Assembly: GCA_947685225.1 (NCBI GenBank)
Contig: CANTUV010000012.1
Coordinates: 2,790,001 to 2,854,000 of the forward strand
Source: Garcia nutans
Taxonomy: Eukaryota; Streptophyta; Magnoliopsida; Malpighiales; Euphorbiaceae
Reading direction: 5' to 3'
Length of the DNA stretch: 64,000 nucleotides
Position 1 is the first letter of the stretch, and each line of letters opens with the position of its first letter. The notes under the pieces are model-generated. The model saw only the letters and a list, made by a program, of their open reading frames with translations. It did not search any database and was not told the DNA's origin. Below, in pieces: positions 12,008 through 24,019 of this stretch. The translations under genes and the position numbers were made by a program.

Positions 12008-14005
12008 ATTTTAATAATAATTTAGTTAAAAAAATAATTCAATTATTTAACTAATTTATTTAATTAATTTAATTATTTAGTTAGGAGATACATATATAGA
12101 TCTAAATTAACTGGACAAAAATGATCTAAAATAATTTTATTATTCTATATTTATCGAAAGAAGTATGTCGAACCGAGTGAAAAAGTTCATATAGCAAATC
12201 TCAATTAACTTGGGATCAAGACTTTGTTGAGTTGAGTGTTTTTAGTTAATTAATTTATTTTAATGATAATTTATTTGACTATTTTTAAATATCCTTTTAA
12301 GTTTAATTTGAGCATAAATAATAATTGAATGGATATGCTTAAATTTTCATATATTTACAACCAACATGTTTAAATATTCATATATTTACATATTTATTTG
12401 AATTTAATTTAAATTGTTTAATTTAGCAACCTATTTAACATTAAAGAGTTTATTGTTGAATTAGCAAAATACTTATATGATGTGCTGAGGGTTTCGAGTT
12501 TAAGTCTATGAAAATTAATTTTAAATTATTTATATCCATCCCAAATCGAATTATAATTATTCATTTAATTGTTTGTTTAAGTGTAAAAATTTAAAAATAA
12601 TATAAATTTTAAACTATAAAATGATAATCTTCTTAATTAAATGTTTATTAAATTTAATATTAATATAATTTTATTAAAATAATTACAAACTACATAATTT
12701 TATAACTAAAATAAAATATAATAAATATAAAGTTAAAATTTAATAAAATATAATTAATAAAAATATTATTATATAATCAGATTTCGATAATAAACCATTA
12801 ATATTCGAATATAATTTGAATGCATAATAAATAATAAAAAAATACTATTAATATTTATCTAAATTTATTGATAAATTATTTATATTTTATTTAAATAAAT
12901 TAGAGTAAATTAAGTATTAAAAAATATTCAATTTATTATCATATTCGTAATAATCTCTTGCCAACTACTTATATATATATATTTTTGATTTATTAATTTA
13001 CGTGTATATATATATAGAAAATTAGTCTAAAAACTTTTTTTATTCTTTTATATTATAAAAGAAAAGCCAACGAGAGGGGTCATGTAGCAGAAGCTTGGTG
13101 CCCTTGTTAATTGCATATAGCCAGTTGTAAGGCAAAATTGATGCCAGTCAGAAAAGGAGGGCAAGAATCTGTGGGCTGATGGGAAATTGCAGATAAAGAC
13201 GGACTAGGATCCATCTCAACATTTTATCTTATGTCTCTTCATCGTCTTCAATACTTTCAGCTTTTATATTTTGTTTCACTCGCCCATCATATGACTTTAT
13301 TAATATGTATAATATGATACTCGATGATATAATATTATAAATAATATTTATTTAAATATAAAAAAATATTATAAATTATTATTTTTTATATGGTGATATA
13401 ATACTATGAAAAAAATAATAAAATTATTAGAATATTTTTAAATTAAAATCGGTATCAGTTTTAATTAAAATTTATAATTAATTTTAATTTTAATTTTTTA
13501 TAATTAATAAATAATTTTAATTTTAATTTTTTATGATTAATAATTATTTTTATTTTTATTTTTTAAATCAATAATTAATTTTAATTAAAGGGATAAAAAA
13601 TAAATATTAATATCAATAAAATATGTAATAAATAATTTTCTAATAATCAATATTAAAAAATTACAATAAAATCAGTGCATAAAAAATAACAAATATAAAA
13701 AAAAATCACATTCTCAGTGAGAATATTAATCTAAAATATTAATTTAAAAATAACCATTCACAGTGAATTTAACAAAAGAAAAAAACAAAAGTAACTGATA
13801 GGCCACGAATTGATAGGTAGAAAACTTACTTTTTCGTGTCAGATAATCAATGAAGCTTACCCCACTTTTGTTAAAGCTGTCGGTAATGGTGGAAGTGTAC
13901 AATTCATTACCCACCGACTGAATTATTGGAGTAGAAATTCCATTTTATCTTTATGTGAAGCTTTGCTGGTTGTTACTTTCTTAAAATCAATTTTTTACTA
14001 ATTAC
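11300..14005. repeat. Long direct repeat, copy C (most complete)
   Basis: Copy C is co-linear with copy A (6094-8410), with extra sequence at 11905-12185. It contains the AAGCTTGGTGCC module at 13092 and the CCACGAATTGATAGG module at 13803. It ends with TTTATGTGAAGCTTTGCTGG, which resembles the receptor gene leader (TTTATCTCAAGCTTTCC near 14813). The copy lies directly beside the intact upstream region of the receptor gene. Confidence 0.85.
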
Positions 14006-14130
14006 TCTTCAGTGTAAAGGGAAGTATTGATGCAGTAATAAATATTATCATAATAAAATTTGAGGTTATGGGTTTAAATAGTAAAAATAACTTCTTGTAA
14101 TTATAAAAAAACATTGCATACAAGGATCCT

Positions 14131-14997
14131 ATGAATTTGGCTTTTCCTTGGATTTTAATAGATTAAATGAATTGTGTCAACCACTGTCGTTTGCAGAGGT
14201 GCCCCTGTTAATGGCATATAATCAATTGTAGTAGGGCAAAGATCTGACAAAAAAAAATGTTGTAGGGCAAACATTGACGCCAGAAAAGCACTGGGTAACT
14301 GGACAAGTTCTGTGCATTGATGGGAAATTTTCATACTAAAACTGCTTTCTTTACCTGGCAAAAAAAAAAAGGGTGCTTTCTTGAAATAAGATAATCAAAT
14401 ATTCAATTCAATTAGATTTCGTTGCTTTCAATACTTGGTTTAATTGGGTAAATCATTTTTGGTATTAAGTTATTCTTTAAGAGTTACATAAATTTTTATT
14501 TATATATTGAAAATAATACATCTTAATTTAAAAATAAAATTATATAAAAAAATGTACATTAAAAAATATTAAAATAAAATGACTTAAGCCACGAATTGAT
14601 AGATAGTCAAAATGTCAGAAAATCAATGAAACTTACCCCACTTTTGTTAAAGCTGTTGATGATGGTGGAAATTTCACGGTCTATGGGGACGTTAGGAAGC
14701 AGTGAGAAAGCATTTCCTGATTAAAGAGTAAAGAAATATACAATTCATTTTATCTCAAGCTTTCTTTTTAATTAATTGTTGCTCTGTTTTCTCTTCTCAA
14801 ATTCATTCTTCAGTTTATCTCAAGCTTTCCTAATTGTTGCCTTTTTTTTTTTTTCTCTTACCCGTGTCCTTTGAAGCTCTCTCTCTCTTTCTTGCTCTTT
14901 CTCACCCAAAACAACTCTCTTACCGTAATCTCCCACTATCTTTCATCAAAAATCTCCCACCTTTCCAAAGCTGCTTTATTTCTACAACGAATTAACC
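14131..14997 (+). promoter_or_regulatory. Upstream region and CT-rich 5' leader of the CNL gene
   Basis: This stretch holds diverged versions of the same modules found in copies A-C: the GCCCCTGTTAATGGCATATA...GACGCCAG block at 14200-14290, and the CCACGAATTGATAGATAG...GGTGGAAA block at 14589-14670. A pyrimidine-rich leader follows (14760-14997), with repeated TTTATCTCAAGCTTTC strings, CTCTCTCTC runs and the ATTAACC context before the ATG. No TATA box is certain. The transcription start is inferred to lie in the CT-rich zone. Confidence 0.55.
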
Positions 14998-17900
14998 ATG
15001 TCTTTCATTGTAGAAGCTGCCTTGTCTGCTCTTTTCGACAATCTTTTTCAACTGATTGCTTCCTCCTCCCAGTCCCTCAAGTTTGTTAATAAAAAGCGTG
15101 TCCTTTCTGAGATGACCAAGTGGAAAAATTTGTTGATACAAATGAAAGCTGTGCTTGAAGATGCAGAGGAGAAACAGATGAGTAGCAGATTGGTCAAGAT
15201 ATGGCTGGACGACCTCAAAGACTTGGCTTATGATGCGGAGGATATTTTAGATGAGTTTGCCACTGAATCTTTGCAGAGACAGTTGAAGCAAAAAAGTGGA
15301 GGAAGCACAAGTAGAGTTCGTAAAGTTCTTCATTCTGTCACCGATGTCATCAATCCATTAGCTGCTGCCAAGTTTAATACAACAATTGTGTCCAAGATGG
15401 AGGAGATCACTACTAGATTTCAAGATATTGCTGCCCGAAAAGTTGACCTGAATTTGATAGAGAATATAGGCACGTCCTCAACCTCTAACAGGGTACAGCA
15501 ACGCCTGCCCTCCACAACTTCGCTATATGAGCCTCAAGTGTATGGTAGAGATGAAGATAAGAAGAAGATACTCAAATTGGTTCTTAATGATGAAATTAGT
15601 GAACCAAAAGTTGGTGTGATACCCATTGTGGGGATGGGTGGTGTTGGTAAAACGACGCTTGCCCGATTTGTATACAATGATGTTGAGAAACGTTTTGATC
15701 CGAAAGCATGGGTTTGTGTGTCCAATGAATTTGATATTATGAGGATAACAAAGGGCATTCTTGAAGCAGTCACTTTACAGTCATGTGATCTCAAGGAGTT
15801 GAATCAAGTTCAGTTCAAACTGTCTGAGGCGTTGGCTGGGAAAAAGTTTTTGATTGTTTTAGATGATGTTTGGAATAAGAAGTATGACGATTGGAATGTC
15901 CTCCGTTCTCCATTTATGGTTGGAGCTCCAGGAAGTAAGGTAATCGTGACAACACGTAGTACAGAAGTTGGAGCGATGATGGGAACAGTTGAGTGCAAAA
16001 ATTTGGATTGCGTGTCAGATGAAAATTGTTGGTTAATTTTGGCTGGACATGCATTTGAGAATAGAAGTGTTGAGGCCCATCCAAATTTGGAAGTGATTGG
16101 CAGAAAAATTGTAAAAAAGTGTGGTGGTTTGCCTTTGGCAGTAAAGAGTATAGGTGGTTTGTTACGCGGAATGCAGACAGAAAATAAATGGAAAGATATA
16201 CTGAATAGTGCAATATGGAGCTTAAAAGATGATGGCATTCTTCCGGTTTTAAAGCTCAGTTACTATGATCTTCCATCACATTTGAAAAGGTGCTTTGCCT
16301 ATTGTTCTATATTTCCAAAGGATTTTGAATTTGAAGAGAGAGAATTAGTTCTTCTATGGATGGCAGAAGGCTTAATTCAACAACAACATGATTCAAAGCA
16401 AATGGAGGAGTTGGGTGGCGAGTATTTTGGAGACCTATTGTCAAGATCAATTTTCCAAGTATCAAATAGTAATAAAGGGAGATTTGTAATGCATGATCTC
16501 ATGAATGATCTTGCACAAAAAGTTGCTGGAGACACATACTTTAGATTGGAAGAAAATTCAATGGATGATAAGGAGTTCAAAAAAGAAAAAGCTCGCCATG
16601 CATCTTACAATGTCGGCAGCCATGATCGCATTGAAAGGTTTGAGCCTTTCTGTAAGATGAAGTGTGTGCGAACATTTCTACCTTTGTTCCTAAACATGTA
16701 TGATTACCATTATCACGGCAATTTCATAGCAAAAAATGTCGCTTACGATTTGCTGCCGAAGCTAAGATTTTTAAGGGCACTATCTTTCCGTCATTACAAT
16801 ATTGCTGAGCTACCAGATTCAATAGGGGACTTGAAGCATCTAAGGTATTTTGACCTTTCATACACCAAAATTAAAATTTTACCAGAGAAAATAACCTCTC
16901 TGTGTAACTTACAGACTATGTTGCTTAAAGAATGTGTACGGCTTAAGAAGTTGCCTTCGGAAATGCAAAAGCTGATCAACCTACGCCATCTTGATATCTG
17001 TGGTGTAAATTTTGAAGAAGGAATGCCAATATTGGGCATAAAGGAGTTGAAAAGTGTTCGGACATTGCCTATTTTTATTGTTGGAAAAGGTAATGAAGCT
17101 GGCATAACAGCTTTGAAGAACTTAAAATATCTTCAAGGGGCACTCCTTATCTCAAGTTTGGAGAATGTGGCTAATGCTTCAGATATAATTGGGGCCATTT
17201 TAATGGACAAGGAGGGAATAAATGATTTGAAGTTGAGATGGGGATCTAATAATACTCTAGAGCGGAGTCTTGATAGAGGCGTACTTCACAAAATGGAGCC
17301 TCATGCAAATCTACAAAAGCTCACCATAACAAATTATGGTGGTTCTGAATTCCCACCATGGGTGGGGAATGCTTCATTTCATAATCTGACGGAGCTAGAG
17401 TTGAAAAATTGCAAGAAATGCGCAACCGTACCACATCTCGGGATGCTTTCCTCTCTCAAGAACTTGATTATCAATGGTTTGTCTAATGTTAAAACAATTG
17501 ATAGTGAGTTTTATGGAAGGATTATGAGCAGCTCAAATCCCTTTCCAGCTCTTGAGACTCTGCAGTTTGGGGACATGGATGAATGGGAAGGATGGAATAT
17601 ATGTGGAGTTGAATTCCGTAATTTGCGTGTGCTTTCAATTGTTACATGTCCCAAGCTGTTGGGAAAATTACCCAGTAATTTGCTTTCCTTAGAAAAGCTT
17701 AAAATTGAAAGCTGTCCGCAATTGGAGGTTTCGTTTCAAAACCTTCCAGTGATAACTGACCTGATAATCAGAGGATGCAAAAAGGTTAAATTGAGTAGAG
17801 GTTGTAACTCACCAAACCACCTGGAAGTATGGAGTGCTTCATTTTTAATTCCGCCAGAACAGTTCATGCAGGAGTTGAGAAAGGCAAAAACATTGTGTGT

Positions 17901-19197
17901 TAGTGGGTCTGATTATTCTGGGTTTTATCCAGAGTTTCCTTGGCCTTATCAAATACGGGTTTTTGGAGGGAGACTTCCAGATATTGTGGTTGAGAACGAA
18001 GAGTTATTTCAAGAGGGCATATCTGCAAGTGAAATTGAATATTTACAAATAGAGAATAATTGCGAAAGCCTTGAGAAGCTTTTTATTAGAGACAGCCAAA
18101 GACTTGTTTCTGATTTTCCTTCCACTCTCAGAGTTATTAATTTTTATTCTTGTAATGCAATGATTTACAGAAGTTTGTTAATTGAAGAGATGGAAATTTT
18201 CAACTGTGGGTCTCTGATTTCCATTGGAACACATCAGCTGCCTCCAACTCTAAAAAGGCTGTGGATAGCTTGTTGCAGGAATTTGGAGAGCCTCTTCAAT
18301 GATGGAGAGTCGCCTTCTTCATCTAGAGATGAGAAAAGTGATCTCCTTGCTCTCGAGTGTTTGGAGATTCTTGATTGTGAATCTCTTACATTCCTAGGTG
18401 AGTCACCTGCCTCTCTTAAACGTCTCACTATCACAGGATTAAAGTTGGAATCAATAGCTGGATGTTTCGACAACAACATATCTCTAGAATCCATCAGTAT
18501 CATTCGTCTCCATAATCCTAAATGTTTACCCGATAACTTCCACAAGCTCACCAATCTCCAGTGTATTACTATACATAACTGTCCAAGTCTGGTTTCTTTC
18601 CAGTAGGGAGGGTTACCCAACACCCATTTGAAAGAACTTGAAGTTAAATTCTGTAATAAACTCAAGGCCTTACCTGATAACATGCAGAGTCTCTCATCTC
18701 TTAAAGAATTGACCATAATGAAGTGTCCTGAAATCGTGTCCTTTTCAGAAGAAGGTTTCCCCACCAACTTGACATCACTTTGTCTTGATGAGGTCAAGTT
18801 CTGTAGGCCTCTGTTTGAATGGGGATTGCACAGGTTCACCTCTCTCCAGCGCCTTACCATTGCAGGCGGATGTTCAGAAGTGTTGTCCTTTCCACCAGAT
18901 GAGATGGAAATGAAGCTGCCTACCTCTCTTACCTACCTTCGCATTCAAAATTTCCCAAATCTGAAATACCTCTCCACCGAGGGTTTTCAAAGCCTCGCCT
19001 CACTTGAACATCTGGTTATTGCAGAATGCCCCAAGCTTGACTCATTTTCATGTAATGGTCTGCCTCCTTCTCTTTTGAGTTTGAATTCATGGGGTTGTCT
19101 TCTACTTAAGCAAAGGTGCGAAAAGGGTAAAGGCCGAGAGTCATTGGAAATAGCTCGCATTCCCGAAGTTGACTTTCGAAGCCACCAATACTGGTAA
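14998..19197 (+). CDS. CC-NB-ARC-LRR immune receptor (RPP13-like 1 / R3a-type CNL), with an in-frame stop at 18604
   Basis: This is an intracellular immune receptor of the coiled-coil NLR class. Family knowledge says such proteins sense pathogen effectors and trigger cell death through a nucleotide switch. The N-terminal Rx-type coiled coil has the EDVID-like motif DLAYDAEDILDEF at residues 75-87. NB-ARC follows: P-loop GMGGVGKTTLA (212-222), kinase-2 FLIVLDDVW (284-292), RNBS-B GSKVIVTTRS (312-321), GLPLA (377-381), RNBS-D CFAYCSIFPKD (432-442) and MHDL (498-501). Leucine-rich repeats run from about 560. All key switch residues are present. The frame is open for 1,202 codons, then TAG at 18604-18606, then 197 more codons in the same frame with typical LRR sequence to TAA at 19195. 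Without the stop, 1,399 residues is a normal family length. The start is the first ATG after the leader. No intron is apparent. Confidence 0.93.
18604..18606 (+). other. Premature in-frame TAG in the LRR of the CNL gene
   Basis: The TAG follows ...SLVSFQ and precedes GGLPNT. In related receptors this position is normally an acidic residue (a GAG or GAA codon would differ by one base). Coding character continues unchanged after it, in frame. It removes the last 14 percent of the protein. Confidence 0.85.
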
Positions 19198-20726
19198 ATT
19201 ATATTATATACTAAAAGTGATACAAGAAATAGTATTTCATGTGTAGTGAATTTCTTTAATAACCTGAGTTTTTCTCTTAATTACCATTTTACCCTTCGGT
19301 CATGGCAGCATTTTCAAATTCCAATAATATTTTGTGTTATGCTGCTGCTGCTGATGTCATCATGAAACATGACATGTTAGAACAATTAACTACGGCCTTA
19401 CACTATTGCACTTTATAAAACTATTATCAGCATTCAACATTAATTTTAAATCTAAAAAAAATTAATGAATATTTTGCAATATTTTATCCAAAAAAATTAC
19501 TAAACACATTATTGTTTTTTTAAAAAATTAGATACATTTGATTTTTTATTTTTATTTTTGCATGAATATTATCCTAAATTTAATAAGATTTAAATATTAT
19601 TTAGTTAAAACTTATAACTCTACAATATTTTAATTTAGTTTTATTTAGTTTTTAAAATTTTATTACTTTCAAAAAATAAAAATTATAAAATACATTAATT
19701 CTTTAAAAAAAATATATTTTCTCATCATAAGATTTACTTTCCCTTTAACAAAATTAGATTAAATATGAATAAAAATATATCACATACATTAGTTATTACA
19801 AAACTAATATTAATAAATATGAAAAACTTAATTAATCTAAATATCAATAACTTTTTAAGTTTAATATGTATTTTTAAAAGACTAATTTTTTAAATATCTA
19901 TTCAATATAATTATAACTAATCATATTATTTAAAATAATTTTAAATTAAACTAACTCATTTTTTTATTTTTATATAATTTTATAGAATAATTTTCAATAG
20001 ATAATATATTTTAATTTAAAAAGTTATAATTACAGTTAAACATTGATCTTATTATTTTCATACTTATATATAATTTTTTTCTTTCTCTCAAAAAATTAAC
20101 AAAATTGATAAGTAACAATTTTTCACTGATTATTTTGTTATCAAATTACTAATTTTAATTTTTTTTAATTAAAATAATTAAATTAAAAATTAATATTTTA
20201 ACTTTTTAATCAATGAAACCTCGATTCAATTAAAAAAATACATTAATATATTAGGCATATCTTATTATAAATATATTTATAATATGTGAATACGAATATT
20301 CGTAATATTATGTATATTTATATAAATTATTATTATTTTTTATTATATTAATATATAAATAATTTTTTCATTTAAAAGAAAATAAAAAAAATTCAAATTG
20401 CTGTATTTTTTATTATATTAATATATAAATAATTTTATAAATGAAAAAATTATTTATATTAAATATTCTTGAAGACTTGGATTGGGCTAGCAAATTAGAT
20501 CCAACACCTTGAAGTCCAAAGAGAAAAAGACAGTGATTGATGGATTCGGCACAGCAAAGTAAAAAGGCTCCCAATTCAGGAAAAAAAATAAAAAAGAAAG
20601 AAAAATGCACCATTCATTATATTTTTTTACTAGGGGTATTTTAGTTATTTTATTATGAACATATAATAAACCAATAATAGACCCATTATATTTAAAAAAA
20701 AAAAGAAAAAAGGAGGAGGTGCCTCT
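19198..20726. other. AT-rich 3' flank of the CNL gene, no gene found
   Basis: 19198-19400 probably includes the 3' UTR, though the polyadenylation signal is not certain. The rest is AT-rich. A short direct repeat of TTTTTTATTATATTAATATATAAATAATTTT type occurs at 20335-20370 and 20406-20440. Confidence 0.5.
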
Positions 20727-20776
20727 TTTGTTGACTAAGAATCAAAATATATACATATATATATATACATACATAA

Positions 20777-20807
<31 letters not shown>

Positions 20808-21912
20808 AGAGGTCTGGCTAAACAATTGGTAGAGAACAAGGTCCCAATGTACAAGCAAGAATCTTTCCCTTCTCGAAGCCCATTTCTTTGAAATCCCACT
20901 ATAGTAATGCCAATGAAAATAGAAAATGAGAGACCCAAAGTAATGAGAAAATGACTAAGCCATTGAATTGCCCTTGGGTTTCCTACCCATTTGTTATATC
21001 TTATCCTCACTTTGTTACCTATTCTTCTATTCTCCGATCGGCGATTACTTTGTTTTTGGTGTTTTAGGGTTGACTTGTCCATATTGCTTTCTCAACCAGC
21101 CAGGCCTTACTATAACCAACCTCACAGATCCCACTCAATCTTTTACACCAATGTATCCTTCGAATTGCTTTGCACTAGAAAAAAAATATTAAAATACAAA
21201 GCTCGAGCTTCTCATCCAAGCTTGTCGATAGAGTCAAGTTCACTATGAAAGTAAAAAACTTAGATTCTAACCTAAGAATGTGTTCCACGTAACCTGGACG
21301 AAAGGAAAGAAAGTTCCCTCACATCAGTAAGAATCAGTAACCTTACATCAGTAGATTTGATTGGAAGGAGAGTGAAAAAGGAACACAAGTTTGACGGCTG
21401 GGATCCCATTTGGCCTGCATTGGCGGATGAATATTAAGTCACTAAAAAAATAAGTAATTCTTTCCGTTGTGCCCCCTAACACGAAGCCAGAGCAGCGATG
21501 CAAACGCTTGTGAGTGCATTAAGTCACATACTAGCTGCATATATGTGTATATATATATATATATATATTAGCTTGCAAATGCAAGTTTTGTTATATCTTG
21601 CATTTGCAAGTTGTAAACGTGTAGGGAAGGCCTATAAAAAGGCCTTTCCCCTTTAGTTTTAACATAACAACTTTTATAAAGAAAAAAATTGTTTCAGAGA
21701 GATTAGTGTGTGGGTAATATATTTAGCCCATTTTGAGAAGATTTTTTTCGTGTGAGATAATATTTTGTGAGTGATAAATTCGTGAGATTTTGTTATCTTA
21801 GTGTTTGGGAAACACTTTTCACTACTTTTTGGTTTATCTCATTTGTGGATATTCTCTCTCTAAAATTTATACCATTTTTTATTATTAGTGAATTTGTTTC
21901 TCTCTTTCGTAA
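20727..21912 (+). repeat. Copia LTR remnant, copy 1, interrupted by an insert
   Basis: It begins TGTTGACTAAG after a purine tract (GGAGGAGG), then matches the LTR at 29617 from 21545 onward. Both share TTGCAAATG...TTGCATTTGCAAG, GGGAAGGCCTATAAAAAGG (a TATA box in a short palindrome, near 21630), TTTAGCCCATTTT, GTGTGAGATAATATTTTG and GGAAACACTTTTCACTA. The LTR breaks off at about 21912, where viral sequence begins. 20815-21545 is foreign to it. Confidence 0.7.
20815..21545. other. Higher-GC insert of unknown origin inside the LTR remnant
   Basis: The stretch lies between two AT microsatellites that form one continuous AT tract in the sister LTR (29636-29652), so it is an insertion. Its base composition is less AT-rich than its surroundings. 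Minus-strand translation gives a peptide with a hydrophobic segment (FLITLGLSFSIFIGITIVGF within 20735-21082) that I do not recognise. An organelle-derived fragment is possible but not shown. Confidence 0.4.
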
Positions 21913-21914
21913 AA

Positions 21915-22510
21915 CTAATACAGTAATCCCTAAAACTAAGTCTGTTTGAATAAATCCAGTTTCTCCTATTTTAGGTTTCATTATGTATTTAGTTGCAAAG
22001 GCCAAGACCATAGCTTTATAATATATTTTGTACATTAATACTACAGAAATAGATCCTTCTAACATTTTATAATTATGCGTTTTATTTTCTAATATAACAC
22101 TTTTAATATATTAGAGTCAATTTAAAATCTCTAACAACTGCTAGTATACTAGTATTAAACCTTCTCTAGTTAAAGGTTTTATACCAATTTGTACAAGTTC
22201 TATATGTGTATATTTATACCGTTTACTTTTATGATGTTTTATAGATTCTGGAGATAACAATATAATTTTCTCAAAAGATTTACTTAACTGTACATCTTTT
22301 TCTTCTGCTTTAATTATATAATCATTTTTTAATATACTTAATTTAAAAATTTTATAAATTTGTTCTTTATCTACTTTAGGTATTACTCAATTATTTATTG
22401 CTTTATTAAAATTTTTTAAAATTACTTTATTTCTATTTACGATTCTTTTAATTTCTGATGACTCAGATCTATCAGATTTAATTGTACTAACAGATTTATA
22501 TAAAAATGAT
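21915..22510 (-). pseudogene. Pararetroviral movement-protein remnant
   Basis: Minus-strand translation resembles the 30K-superfamily movement protein of caulimovirids, which in a virus enlarges plasmodesmata for cell-to-cell spread. A TREGL-type motif lies near 22165, and a MLEGSISVVL...IYYKAM block covers 22000-22065. Stops near 22140 and 22115, and missing central sequence, break it. It abuts an LTR remnant at 21912. Recognition is from recalled family pattern and should be confirmed by profile search. Confidence 0.6.
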
Positions 22511-22539
22511 CCCATTTTTAAATATTTGAAAAATATATT

Positions 22540-23569
22540 TTAAAGTGTTTTCTTGTGATTTTAGACGCGACCACCTACTTACTATCCTAAATGCCTAACC
22601 ATTGGCTGAAACGGGACTTTAACAAGGGCTTGTATTTAAATGGGTTTTATAATATTAAAATGCAAGTAGCACGTCTTATGATAATGTTCTATCATTTTCA
22701 CAATAGTACCACCAATCAACAAACCACATAGGAAGGTTATCAGTCTTTATACCGGTATCAAAATATATCAGTCAAGAATGAATTTTACCAGGATTTCAAA
22801 AAAAATAAGGCTTTATTCCAGACGTCAACATAATCTCAATAATTATAAGGACAAATGACTTTAAAAAAAAATGTTTTAAATTGCACAGGAATGTGCAGAG
22901 ATTTTCCCCAATCAGATTGATGGAGAACTTTCTTTATTTTGAAGGAGGACTAAACTATTATAGCTTTATCAAGTTGATTATAGTTATGCTTTAAATATAT
23001 AGAACCAGAATCCTCGAGAATATTAAGATGATACTATTGAGGTTTTGAAAAATTATTTGGCTTAAAAAATCAATTTGTAGGGTATACAGACTCAATAATA
23101 TTGTATGGATTTTGCTGAGCAGTTCCATTTTCAATTATTAATTATGTAATTCAAAAATTTTTATTAAACCACATAGCTTTAGGGTGCTTTAATGAAAAAT
23201 TTGAGGAAACAATTTGAATTGAAGGGTTTGAAACTTCAATCTCATTTTAAGAAATATTTTGAGATAAAGTTTTTATAGATGAAGATTCTTCTACCTTTGT
23301 TTTAACAAAAGGGACCAAATATTTATTATCTGAGAATTCAGGAGGAAGAAAGCCTAAGTTGATAGTGTTTTAATGACTTCTAGAGATTGAACAAGCTGGG
23401 AGACCCAAAGATCTATTTTAGCTTTATTATCTTCTTCTTGGACAACATCAACCCAAGACTTTATGGCTTTAGGCTTGGTTATACTAACTGAATGATTAGA
23501 TAAGGTTTTAGAAGAATCAAGCTTTATGATTTCTTTAGCTTTATTGACAGCTTTTTTTTTATTCCCCAT
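22540..23569 (-). pseudogene. Pararetroviral second-ORF-like remnant
   Basis: A reading frame starts MGNKKK at 23569, directly after the RNase H remnant, and stays open to 23354. Coding-like sequence continues in broken frames to about 22540. It includes a tryptophan-rich segment (HSWLIYFD near 22775, then MWFVDWW near 22720) of a kind I associate with an uncharacterised plant-genome protein family found beside such viral elements. Its function is unknown. Stops and shifts are frequent. Confidence 0.45.
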
Positions 23570-24010
23570 AATTTTTTAGAAGGAATTCATGAGTAAGGAA
23601 GTCATGTAAACTGTTATTTTCTCCTTTAATAAATTCTATATCAAAATAAAAAATGCTTAAAATAGCTTACCGTCTTGCAAAAATCTGTTTTGATGCAAAG
23701 TTTTTAACATATTTTTGTAAAACATCTTTAGCACTTTTACAATCAATACGAAGTAAAATTTTTTTATTTAATAAGTCACTTTGAAATTTTGAAATACATA
23801 AAATAATATTTAAAATCTCTTTTTTAATAGTAGAATAATTTAATTGGGTTGGACTCCAATGTCCTGAATAAAACTGGACTATTGTTTCTCTACCTCCTTT
23901 TATCTATTCTAATATCCCGCCATAACCTATATCTGAAGCATCAATCTCAACTATCTTTGAAGCTAATGGATCATCTATATGTAAACAATGAATAGTTTTG
24001 ACTAGGTTTT
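23570..24010 (-). pseudogene. Pararetroviral RNase H remnant (end of the RT polyprotein)
   Basis: Minus-strand translation shows the RNase H1 domain that degrades template RNA during reverse transcription. The motif DASDIGYGG is near 23940, NYSTIKKEIL near 23835, LLRIDCKSAK near 23750, and FIKGENN near 23615. At least two internal stops are present (about 23918 and 23665). The polymerase part that should precede it, at higher coordinates, is missing and replaced by plus-strand sequence. Confidence 0.75.
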
Positions 24011-24019
24011 AATTTATCT

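Noticed and set aside
15534..17105. Minus-strand reading frames of 67-142 codons inside the CNL gene
   Set aside because: They are antisense shadows of the NB-ARC and LRR coding sequence and have no recognisable domains.
18628..19197. Separate small LRR gene after the CNL
   Set aside because: It is in the same frame as the CNL, separated only by the TAG at 18604, with no promoter or natural start. It is the C-terminal end of the same receptor.
20735..21082. 115-codon minus-strand frame as a real gene
   Set aside because: Its C-terminal part is translated from an (AT)n microsatellite, and the middle is not recognised. I kept the DNA as an unknown insert rather than a gene.
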